44,475 bases of DNA, taken from assembly GCA_035459025.1 (NCBI GenBank), contig DATHYT010000055.1, positions 1 to 44,475 of the forward strand, given 5' to 3'. Below, one piece after another: positions 32,993 to 39,791 of the stretch. Position 1 is the stretch's first letter; every line of letters starts with the position of its first letter. The stretch comes from JAABQT01 sp035459025. GTDB taxonomy: Bacteria; Pseudomonadota; Gammaproteobacteria; Burkholderiales; SG8-39. The translations under genes and the position numbers were made by a program. The notes beneath the pieces were generated by a model. It was not told the origin of the DNA and did not search any database. It saw only the letters and a list, made by a program, of their open reading frames with translations.

Positions 32993-33226
32993 ATGAACCT
33001 CTTTCGGTCGAAAGAGCACGTAAAGAAGTGGTCCGGGTTCAAGCCGGGCACGGAGGCGGGAATCCTCACGCTCGCCGATGCCATGCGCGTCATGAGCACG
33101 CCCCGGCATCGCGATCGCCTGAGGCCAGACTACGTATCCACGGTCCAGGAATCCGTTCCGGCGTTCGTGCAGCGCCTGCTCGAAGTCAGCCACGACTCGC
33201 CCCACTGGGACCTGCGCCCAGACTGA
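32993..33226 (+). CDS. Small protein resembling the C-terminal segment of MerB
   Basis: A 77-residue soluble protein (MNLFRSKEHVKKWSGF) beginning 6 bp after the MerB-like gene. Its first 35 residues follow the same spacing as the MerB C terminus (aromatic-x-Ser near the start, Trp13, Gly19, Gly23-Ile, then a hydrophobic helix), so together the two genes may encode a split MerB fold. The MerB Cys159 position would fall just before this protein's start, and it has no cysteine at all. The alignment is mental and the match is short. It may instead be an independent partner family of MerB-like proteins. Confidence 0.65.
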   Translation: MNLFRSKEHVKKWSGFKPGTEAGILTLADAMRVMSTPRHRDRLRPDYVSTVQESVPAFVQRLLEVSHDSPHWDLRPD

Positions 33227-33241
33227 TTCCGGGAGACCCGC

Positions 33242-33562
33242 GTGAAGCCGCAGCCCTACAAGGTGCGCAACATCCATGTCGTCGCGAAGAGCGACGACAT
33301 GCTGGTACGCGAGTACACGCTCGACCCGGGTGACACCATTCCGTGGCACCGGCACAGCCAAGTCGCCGACTACTACTACGGCCTCGAAGGCACGGTGGTG
33401 GTCGAGTCGCGCAATCCGGTGGCGCGCCACGACCTGGGCGCGGGGCAAAGCGCGAGCGTCACGCCGGGCACCGTGCACCAGGTGTCCAACTCTGCGAAAT
33501 CGCGGTGCCGTTTCTTGCTGATTCAGGGCGTCGGCAAGTACGATTTCGTCAGGGAGGAGTAG
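33242..33562 (+). CDS. Small cupin-domain protein
   Basis: A 106-residue single-domain cupin from a GTG start. Motif 1 is DPGDTIPWHRHSQVADYYYGLEG with His36, His38 and Asp43 in the usual Glu position, and motif 2 is TPGTVHQVSNS with His79, so a metal site is likely. Such small cupins are isomerases, dioxygenases or ligand sensors, and the reaction here is unknown. It lies 15 bp after the 77-residue gene and 3 bp before the NMT1-like gene, with a Shine-Dalgarno for the latter (GGGAGGAG) within its last codons, so it is part of the seven-gene run 32522-37669. Confidence 0.85.
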   Translation: MKPQPYKVRNIHVVAKSDDMLVREYTLDPGDTIPWHRHSQVADYYYGLEGTVVVESRNPVARHDLGAGQSASVTPGTVHQVSNSAKSRCRFLLIQGVGKYDFVREE

Positions 33563-33565
33563 CTG

Positions 33566-34450
33566 TTGGAAAAAATCCGCATCCAGTTCACGCTGTTCTC
33601 CGCGTTTTATTCGCCGCTGATCTCGGCGATGTCGGGCGGCTTTCTCAGGGCCGAGGGCCTGGACCCGGAGTGGTCGGTGTCGCCGCCCGGCGTTTCGGCG
33701 CTCCAGTCCCTGAAGGACGGCTCTGCGCACGTCGTGCAATCGGCGCTGTCGCAGGGCTTCGTCACCCTCGACAAGGGCGAGACGCCGTCGGCCGTGCATT
33801 TCGCCCAGGTGAACGAGATGGACGGGTTTTTCCTCACGGCGCGCAAGCCCGACGCCGCGTTCAGCTGGGCAAGGCTCGAGGGCGCCGAGCTCGTCACCTT
33901 CAAGGGCGGCCAGCCGGCCGCGATGTTCAAGTACGCCTGCCACAAGGCGAACATCGACTACTCGAAGATCAAGCTCGTCACGCCCGGCGGTCCCGCCGAC
34001 ATCGACAAGGCGTTCCGCGAAGGCCAGGGGCAGTATGTGCACCAGCAGGGCCCCTTCCCGCAGCAATTGCAGGCTGACGGCGTCGGCCACGTCGTGGCGC
34101 AGGTCGGCCCACAGATCGGGCCGTGCGGGTTTTCCAGCCTCGCGGCGACGCGCGAGTGGCTGAAAAGCGACATGGCCAAGGCGTTCATGCGCGCCTACCG
34201 CAAGACCCGGGCCTACATGAACGACGCGCCGGCCGCGCAGATCGCGAAGGCGGAGAAGCCCTTCTTTCCCAAGATCGACGAGGCGGTGCTCGCCGATTGC
34301 ATCGCCACCTATCAGAAGCTGGGCTGCTGGACGCGGCACGTCGAGATCACGCGCGCGGCCTACGAGAAGACCCTCGACGTGTTCGAGTTCAACGGCCAAC
34401 TGAAGCGCCGCTACCGCTACGAGCAGGTGTGCGCGGAGCCGCCGGCATGA
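33566..34450 (+). CDS. NMT1/THI5-like (SsuA-type) substrate-binding-fold protein without signal peptide
   Basis: A 294-residue protein of the NMT1/THI5-like periplasmic-binding fold (LTVSPPGVSALQSLKDGSAH-type pocket, LEGAELVTFKGGQPAAMFKYAC, YVHQQGPFPQQLQADGVG, FSSLAATREWLKSDMAKAFM). Starts at TTG 33566 behind GGGAGGAG. Unlike transport-associated relatives it has no signal peptide or lipobox: the sequence goes directly into the first strand (MEKIRIQFTLFSAFYSPLIS), and no ABC permease or ATPase gene is adjacent. It may therefore act in the cytoplasm, as an enzyme or ligand-binding regulator, or be exported by an unseen route. Overlaps the SDR gene by 4 bp. Confidence 0.75.
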   Translation: MEKIRIQFTLFSAFYSPLISAMSGGFLRAEGLDPEWSVSPPGVSALQSLKDGSAHVVQSALSQGFVTLDKGETPSAVHFAQVNEMDGFFLTARKPDAAFSWARLEGAELVTFKGGQPAAMFKYACHKANIDYSKIKLVTPGGPADIDKAFREGQGQYVHQQGPFPQQLQADGVGHVVAQVGPQIGPCGFSSLAATREWLKSDMAKAFMRAYRKTRAYMNDAPAAQIAKAEKPFFPKIDEAVLADCIATYQKLGCWTRHVEITRAAYEKTLDVFEFNGQLKRRYRYEQVCAEPPA

Positions 34451-35220
34451 GCGGCCTCGCGGTGGTCACGGGGGCGGGCTCGGGCCTCGGGCAGGCGATC
34501 GCGAAGAAGCTCGCCGCCGACGGCTTCGCCGTGGCGGCGATCGACCTCGACGAGGCGGCGGCGAAGCAGACCGCGCGCCAGATCGGCGGCAAGGCCGCCG
34601 CGTACCGCGCCGACGTCAGCCGCGCCGCGGAGCTGGACAAGGCCGTTTCGGCGGCAATCAAGGAACTCGGCACGCTCGAAGTGATGGTCAACAACGCGGG
34701 CATCCTCGATGGCTATTTCGACGTCGACGAGATGGACGAAGCGCTCTGGCGCAGGGTGATCGAGATCGACCTGACGGGCGTGTTCCTCGGCTCCAAACGC
34801 GCATTGCAGGAGATGCTGCCGCGAAAGCGCGGGCGCATCATCAACATGTCCTCGGTCGCCGGCCTCAACGGCACCGGCGGCGGCGCCGCCTACATCGCGG
34901 CCAAGCACGGCGTCGTCGGCCTCACGCGCCAGATGGCGGTGCAGTACGGTGCGCGCGGCATCCGCGCCAACTGCGTCTGCCCGGGCGCGATCCCGACGGG
35001 CCTGCGCGCGCACTCGCAGGCGATCCTCGGCCCGGGCGTGCCCGACATGAGCGGGCGCGGCGTGGCGGTGAACGACGAGATGGTGAAGGCACTCGTGCCG
35101 CTCGGCGTACGCGGCACGCCCGAGGACGTCGCCGACGCGGTGAGCTTCCTCGCCTCGGACGCCGCGCACTACGTGAACGGCCACGCGCTCGTCGTCGACG
35201 GCGGCTGGCGCGCGAAGTAG
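34447..35220 (+). CDS. Short-chain dehydrogenase/reductase
   Basis: Classical SDR of 257 residues, NAD(P)-dependent, cytoplasmic. It shows the cofactor motif TGAGSGLG (8-15), Asp33 at the end of strand 2 (favouring NAD(H)), NNAG (82-85), the catalytic Ser136 in NMSSVAG, and Tyr149 and Lys153 in YIAAK. The substrate loop PGAIPTGLRAHSQAILGPGVPD is followed by the C-terminal GHALVVDGGW. The ATG overlaps the NMT1-like gene stop (ATGA). The substrate is unknown; a hydroxy/keto conversion within the same pathway as the neighbouring genes is likely. Confidence 0.92.
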   Translation: MSGLAVVTGAGSGLGQAIAKKLAADGFAVAAIDLDEAAAKQTARQIGGKAAAYRADVSRAAELDKAVSAAIKELGTLEVMVNNAGILDGYFDVDEMDEALWRRVIEIDLTGVFLGSKRALQEMLPRKRGRIINMSSVAGLNGTGGGAAYIAAKHGVVGLTRQMAVQYGARGIRANCVCPGAIPTGLRAHSQAILGPGVPDMSGRGVAVNDEMVKALVPLGVRGTPEDVADAVSFLASDAAHYVNGHALVVDGGWRAK

Positions 35221-35238
35221 CCGGTCGGGCGCACACTG

Positions 35239-36474
35239 ATGCCGCGCGCGCCAACGCTCGCGCCCTTCGGCGTGCGCAGCTTCCGCTTCCAGTGGCCGGC
35301 GGACCTCGCTACCTCCTGGGCCTTCGAGATGGAGGCACTGATCCTCGGCTGGTTCGTGCTCAGCACCACGGGCTCGGTCGAGAAGCTCGTGCTGGTCGCC
35401 GCGCTGGCGTGGCTCGGGTCGCTGTTTTCGCCCTTCTTCGGCGTCGCCGGCGACCGCATCGGCCTGCGCGCGCTGCTTTGCATCACGCGCGGGGCCTACG
35501 CGCTGCTGGCGGCGGTGCTGGCGCTGCTGACGCTGACCGGAGCGCTGGCCGCCTGGCACGTCTTCGTCATCGCCGCGCTCGCCGGCCTGATGCGCCCTTC
35601 CGACATGGCGATGAGGAACGTCCTCGTCGGGCAGACCATGCGCCCCGAGATCCTGATGGGCGCGCTCGGCATCTCGCGCACCACGTCCGACACCGCGCGC
35701 ATCGCCGGCGCGCTCGCCGGCACCGGCGGCGTGGCGCTGATCGGCATGGGGCCGGCGTACGTGGTGGTGACGGCGATTTACGTTGCCGCATTCCTGCTGT
35801 CCCTGGGCGTCGCGGGAACGCCGGTGCGCGGCAAGACCGAGACTGCTGCGGTGCTTGCCGGGTTGCAGCAGGCGATCGGCTATATCCGGGGCAAACCTGA
35901 CCTGCTGGGCGCGCTGGGGATGGCATTTCTCGTCAACCTGCTCGCGTATCCCTTCTTCCTCGGCCTGCTGCCGTACGTCGCGAAGGACGTGTACGGCATA
36001 GGCCAGGCGGGTCTCGGGTACCTGGCCGCCTCGTTTGCGACCGGCGCCCTGGCCGGCTCGGTGCTGCTGAGCGTGACGCGGCTGCCGCTGCGCGCGGGGC
36101 GCATCATGATGTGGAGCGGCGCCGCGTGGTTCACGGCGGTCGTGCTCTTCGGACAGATTCCCTTCATCAGCGTCGGCCTGCTGCTGCTGTTCCTGTCGGG
36201 CCTGGTGCAGAGCTTCTGCATGACGCCGCTCGCCGCGGTGATGCTGCGCGCCTCGAGCGAGGAGATGCGCGGTCGGGTGATGGGGATCCGCATGCTCGCG
36301 ATCTGGGGGCTGCCCTTGGGGCTGCTTGCCGCGGGGCCGATCATCGCGGGGATCGGCTACGGCGCGACGACGCTGATCTACGGCGGGATCGGGCTGGCGG
36401 CGACGCTCGTCATCGGCTACCGCTTGCGCAGCGCGCTGTGGCACCACTCGGCGGCGGCCAACGCGCATCTCTAG
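35239..36474 (+). CDS. MFS transporter (EntS/MFS_3-like)
   Basis: Major facilitator transporter of 411 residues with about 11-12 hydrophobic helices. It is of the enterobactin-exporter-like MFS_3 type: FRSFRFQWPADLATSWAFEMEA-like N terminus, FFGVAGDRIGLRALLCITR between helices 2 and 3, LMRPSDMAMRNVLVGQ, and LRASSEEMRGRVMGIRMLA in the loop before helix 10. Members usually export small hydrophilic or siderophore-like compounds. It starts 18 bp after the SDR gene and its stop is 4 bp before the second MFS gene. Substrate unknown. Confidence 0.88.
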   Translation: MPRAPTLAPFGVRSFRFQWPADLATSWAFEMEALILGWFVLSTTGSVEKLVLVAALAWLGSLFSPFFGVAGDRIGLRALLCITRGAYALLAAVLALLTLTGALAAWHVFVIAALAGLMRPSDMAMRNVLVGQTMRPEILMGALGISRTTSDTARIAGALAGTGGVALIGMGPAYVVVTAIYVAAFLLSLGVAGTPVRGKTETAAVLAGLQQAIGYIRGKPDLLGALGMAFLVNLLAYPFFLGLLPYVAKDVYGIGQAGLGYLAASFATGALAGSVLLSVTRLPLRAGRIMMWSGAAWFTAVVLFGQIPFISVGLLLLFLSGLVQSFCMTPLAAVMLRASSEEMRGRVMGIRMLAIWGLPLGLLAAGPIIAGIGYGATTLIYGGIGLAATLVIGYRLRSALWHHSAAANAHL

Positions 36475-36478
36475 CACC

Positions 36479-37669
36479 GTGGGCGCCGATCCCCGGGACA
36501 TCTCACTGGCGCGCGGGCTGCTGATCGCGTTCCTGCTCTCGTTCGGCCCGGCGGTCTCGAACTCCTTCTCGCGCTTCGCCTACGCGCTCATCCTGCCGGC
36601 GATGCGCAGCGAACTCGAGTGGAGCTACTCGCAGGCCGGCTCGATCAACACCGTCAACGCGCTGGGCTACCTCGTCGGCGCGCTGCTGACCCGCGCGCTG
36701 GTGGCGCGCCTGGGCAACCGCCTGCTGTATGGCTGGGGCATGGTGATCACGTCCGTCGCCATCGCCGCTACCGGCTTCGTGCGCGACTTCGACGCGCTGA
36801 TGGCGGTGCGCGCGCTGGCGGGCGTGGGTGGCGCCGCGGTCTTCATCTGCGGCGGCGCACTCTCGGGCAACATCTTTCCGAAGCGCCCGCAGCTCGCCAC
36901 GACGACCATCGCGATCTACTTCGCCGGCGGCGGCCTCGGCCTGATGCTCTCGGGCATCGCGCTGCCGCTGCTGCTGGAGGCGCGCGGCAGCGCGTCCTGG
37001 CCGCTCGCCTGGCGCGGCATGGGCTACGCGAGCCTGTTGCTGACCGGGGCCGCGGCCTGGGCCGCATTGCGCATCGCCGAGCCAGGGAGAATGCCGGGCG
37101 AGGCGCGCTGGGAAGTGCGGCCGTTTGCTGCCGAGCTCGCCTCCTACGCCCTGTTCGCGCTGGGCTACATCGGCTACATGACCTTCGTCATCGCGTGGAT
37201 GCGCGTCAACGGCGCGAGCACCGCGTCGGTAATCGCGGTGTGGTTCGTGCTGGGGCTGGCGACCCTGCTCGCGCCGCTGGTGTGGCGCAAGCCCGCCGAG
37301 CACTGGCCCGGCGGCCGCCCGCTCGCCGCAGTGATGGCCGTGCTCACCGCGGGAGCCGCGCTGCCGCTCGTCTCCACGCATCCTGCGGCCATGCTGCTGT
37401 CCGCCGCGCTGTTCGGCCTGGCCATGTTCAGCGCGCCGTCGTCGGTCGGCAGCTTCATCAAGCGCGCGCTGCCCAGCCCCGCCTGGGGTTCGGCCATCGC
37501 CACCTTCACCGTCGTGTTCGCCGCCGGGCAGATCGCCGGGCCCGTGGCGATCGGCTGGCTCGCCGACCGTTCGGGCTCGCTGCAGGTCGGGCTGGCGGCC
37601 TCCGCCGCGTTGCTCGCGGTCGGTGCCGTGCTGGCGCTCGCGCAGCGCGACTTGCGGCTGGCGCCGTGA
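36479..37669 (+). CDS. MFS transporter (YbfB/YjiJ family)
   Basis: Second major facilitator of 396 residues from GTG 36479, belonging to the YbfB/YjiJ family. It has SNSFSRFAYALILPAMRSEL in helix 1, SYSQAGSINTVNALGYLVGALL, and the A-like motif VARLGNRLLYGWGMV. VRALAGVGGAAVFICGG is followed by about 12 helices ending in IAGPVAIGWLADRSGSLQVGL. It is not a duplicate of the preceding MFS gene, as the families differ. It is the last gene of the + strand run that starts at 32522, convergent with the aminotransferase gene (7 bp between stops). Substrate unknown. Confidence 0.88.
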   Translation: MGADPRDISLARGLLIAFLLSFGPAVSNSFSRFAYALILPAMRSELEWSYSQAGSINTVNALGYLVGALLTRALVARLGNRLLYGWGMVITSVAIAATGFVRDFDALMAVRALAGVGGAAVFICGGALSGNIFPKRPQLATTTIAIYFAGGGLGLMLSGIALPLLLEARGSASWPLAWRGMGYASLLLTGAAAWAALRIAEPGRMPGEARWEVRPFAAELASYALFALGYIGYMTFVIAWMRVNGASTASVIAVWFVLGLATLLAPLVWRKPAEHWPGGRPLAAVMAVLTAGAALPLVSTHPAAMLLSAALFGLAMFSAPSSVGSFIKRALPSPAWGSAIATFTVVFAAGQIAGPVAIGWLADRSGSLQVGLAASAALLAVGAVLALAQRDLRLAP

Positions 37670-37676
37670 CTGCAGG

Positions 37677-38888
37677 TCAGCTTGCCGCGAGGCACTCCAC
37701 GGCTTTCGCCACCCCGTCGCGACCGAACGGGGTCCCCTGCACCCGCATCGCGGCCTCCACCCCGGCAAGGCAGCCGAGGATCATCGCCGCGTTCACGTCG
37801 CCAAGATGCCCGATGCGAAAAGCGCGGCCCTGCAGAGGCCCGAGGCCGCCCGCGAACGCGACCTGGAAGCGTTCCCGCGCAACGCTGCGCAGCGCCTCGA
37901 CATCGAGACCCGGGCGCGCTTCGATCGTGGTGACCGACACCGAGCGCGCTGCCGGGACGCGGCAATGCAGGAACAGCGCGCCCTCCTGGGCCCAGCACTC
38001 GACCGCAGTCTGCACTGCGCGCGCGAGTAGCGCGTGGCGGGCAAGTACCGCGTCCATGCCTTCGCGATCGAGCAGCGCGAGCGCGGCCTCGATGCCGTAG
38101 AGAAGGTTCTGCGGCGGCGTGCCGCAAAACTTCGTGTAGCTGTAGTCCCCTTTGCGCCGCTTCCAGTCCCAGTAGTGGCGCGGCGCCGGGTTCTTCGCGG
38201 CGACCTGCGCCGCGCGCGCGTCCACGGCGATAAAGCCCAAGCCGGGCGGCGACATCAGGCCTTTCTGCGATGCACCGACCGCGACGTTCACGCCGAGCGC
38301 GTCCATCGCGAACGGCGCGGCGGCGAGCGAGGCGACGACGTCGGCGACGAGAAGCGCCGGGTGACCGGCAGCGTCGATCGCGGCGCGGATCGCTTGCAGA
38401 TCGTTGGTGATGCCGCTCGCGGTGTCCGTGTGCACGACGAAGACCGCCGCGATCTCGCCCTTCTTGTCCGCGCGCAGCGCCCGCTCGATGTCGTTCGGGT
38501 CGATCGGGTAGCCCTCCTTGTAGGGCGTGCGCAGCGCGCGGCGGCCGGTCGCTTCGGCCTGCAGCGCCCATTGCTCGGAAAAGTGGCCGCTGCCGGGGAT
38601 CAGTGCGGCGTCGCCCAGATCAAGCAGGTTGTCCGTGGTCGCTTCCCAGACGCCGTGGCCGTTCGCGGCGTACATGAAGAGGTCGGCCTTCTCGGTGCGC
38701 AGCAGCCGCCGCAGGCCGGCTTCGCATACGGCGATGATCTGGTCGAGGCGCGGGTCGCCATGGTCCATGGGCTGGCGGTGCATGGCGGCCAGCACCTCCG
38801 CGGGAATGTGCGTCGGGCCGGGCGCATGCAGAAACCGATCGCCCGGAATACGCAGCGGCGTGGCGAAGTGCGGGTCGGTGCGGTTCAA
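37677..38888 (-). CDS. Class V aminotransferase (alanine/serine-glyoxylate aminotransferase type)
   Basis: PLP enzyme of about 403 residues related to AGXT/serine-glyoxylate aminotransferase. Landmarks are HAPGPTHIPAEVLAAM (about 21-36), MYAANGHGVWEATTDNLL, FVVHTDTASGITNDL (substrate/cofactor region), ADVVAS with PLP-Asp183, and the Schiff-base lysine 209 in VAVGASQKGLMSPPGLGF. The small domain ends with RIGHLGDVNAAMILGCLAGVE. No ATG is available before the conserved N-terminal block. I chose TTG 38888, so the exact start is uncertain. The amino donor and acceptor are unknown. Divergent from the glutaredoxin-DinB gene and convergent with the MFS gene. Confidence 0.85.
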   Translation of the reverse strand: MNRTDPHFATPLRIPGDRFLHAPGPTHIPAEVLAAMHRQPMDHGDPRLDQIIAVCEAGLRRLLRTEKADLFMYAANGHGVWEATTDNLLDLGDAALIPGSGHFSEQWALQAEATGRRALRTPYKEGYPIDPNDIERALRADKKGEIAAVFVVHTDTASGITNDLQAIRAAIDAAGHPALLVADVVASLAAAPFAMDALGVNVAVGASQKGLMSPPGLGFIAVDARAAQVAAKNPAPRHYWDWKRRKGDYSYTKFCGTPPQNLLYGIEAALALLDREGMDAVLARHALLARAVQTAVECWAQEGALFLHCRVPAARSVSVTTIEARPGLDVEALRSVARERFQVAFAGGLGPLQGRAFRIGHLGDVNAAMILGCLAGVEAAMRVQGTPFGRDGVAKAVECLAAS

Positions 38889-38938
38889 ACGAAGATGCGC
38901 CGATGACGTGACGAACGGCAATCTAGCATGGCGCGGCC

Positions 38939-38982
38939 ATGACGCGTGCGCGGCCGCGAGGTATGCTTGGGCTTCCGCCCAA
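38939..38982 (+). promoter_or_regulatory. candidate promoter and leader hairpin of the glutaredoxin-DinB selenoprotein gene
   Basis: ATGACG (38939-38944) and TATGCT (38962-38967) are separated by exactly 17 bp, each a 4/6 or better match to sigma-70 hexamers. Overlapping and following the -10 is TTGGGC-TTCC-GCCCAA (38967-38982), a perfect 6-bp stem-loop ending 11 nt before the ATG at 38994. Pattern match only. Confidence 0.35.
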
Positions 38983-38993
38983 CGGACATCGCG

Positions 38994-39758
38994 ATGAGCG
39001 CACCGATCCAGGTCTTCTGGCAGCCGCACTGAACCAGCTGCCTCCGGCTCAAGGAGTATCTCTCGGTCCGTGGGATCGAGTTCCAGTCGGTCAATGTCCT
39101 CGAGGACGCCGAGGGCCAGGCGGCGCTGCGCGCGCTCGGCGCGCGCTCGGTGCCGGTGGTGGCGCGCGACGGGCGCTTCGTCTACGCGCAGGTCATCGCG
39201 GAAGTGATCGCCTTCCTCGGCCTGGCCGAAGCGGGCGGTCCGGTGCTCGCGCCGGGCGCGCTTGCCGCACGCGCGGATGTCGTGCTCGAGACGGCGGCGC
39301 GCCTGGTGCGCCAGTTTCCGGATGCGGCGCTCGGCAACGTGCTGCCGAACCGGCCGCGCTCCTGGCGCGTGCTCGCGCACCACGCGTTCCAGATCCCCGT
39401 CGCGTTCCTCGAGATGGAGGAAAAGGGCACGCGGCTCGAGTACGAGGTGATGGTCGCGCCGCCGCCCGAGGACATGCTGACGGGCGCGCAGATCGCGGCG
39501 TTCGGCGAGGCGGTGCGCGAGCGCTTGGCGCGCTGGTGGGCGCGCGCGGCCGGCGCGGACTTCACCCAGCGCGTCGAGACCTACTTCGGCGGCACCAGCC
39601 GGCACGAGATGCTCGAGCGCACGGTGTGGCATTCGGCGCAGCATGTGCGCCAGCTCGCGGCGCTGCTCGAGTCGATCGGCATCGCGCCGGACCGGCCGCT
39701 CGGCGCCGCCGAGATCCGCGACCTGCCGCTCACGGACAGGATCTGGGACGAGGGCTGA
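38994..39758 (+). CDS. Glutaredoxin-like/DinB fusion, probable selenoprotein (in-frame UGA as Sec13)
   Basis: Frame from ATG 38994 meets TGA at 39030-39032 and stays open afterwards to 39758 (254 residues). Read as selenocysteine, the N terminus is a glutaredoxin fold with redox motif U13-Thr-Ser-Cys16, then LRLKEYLSVRGIEF, NVLEDAEG and the cis-proline loop RSVPVVARDG (Pro54). In cysteine homologues I recall this position is Cys (CxSC). Residues about 90-254 are DinB-like, with a four-helix pattern and a likely metal triad of His129 or His130 (LAHHAF), His213 and His217 (VWHSAQHVRQ). No ATG, GTG or TTG occurs between the UGA and 39150, and a start there would lose the redox motif and half the domain. 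A nonsense mutation or sequencing error is the alternative. Confidence 0.8.
39042..39056 (+). promoter_or_regulatory. candidate bacterial SECIS hairpin just after the UGA
   Basis: Nine nt after the UGA, CTCC (39042-39045) and GGAG (39053-39056) can pair around the loop GGCUCAA, which starts with GG as in many bacterial SECIS elements. The outer ACC (39033-39035) could pair with GGT (39065-39067). The stem is short and the UGA-to-loop distance (13 nt) is a little less than usual, so this is only a candidate. Confidence 0.35.
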
Positions 39759-39791
39759 TCGGCCCTTCCCAGCACGCGAAGTTTTCCGCCG

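Noticed and set aside
35239..37669. Two tandem MFS genes as a recent duplication
   Set aside because: The two proteins belong to different MFS families (MFS_3/EntS-like and YbfB/YjiJ-like) with different motifs, so they are not tandem copies.
39150..39758. A shorter DinB-only gene starting at GTG 39150
   Set aside because: It would begin in the middle of the glutaredoxin fold (inside the cis-Pro strand) with no Shine-Dalgarno, while the upstream frame from 38994 is fully glutaredoxin-like apart from the UGA.
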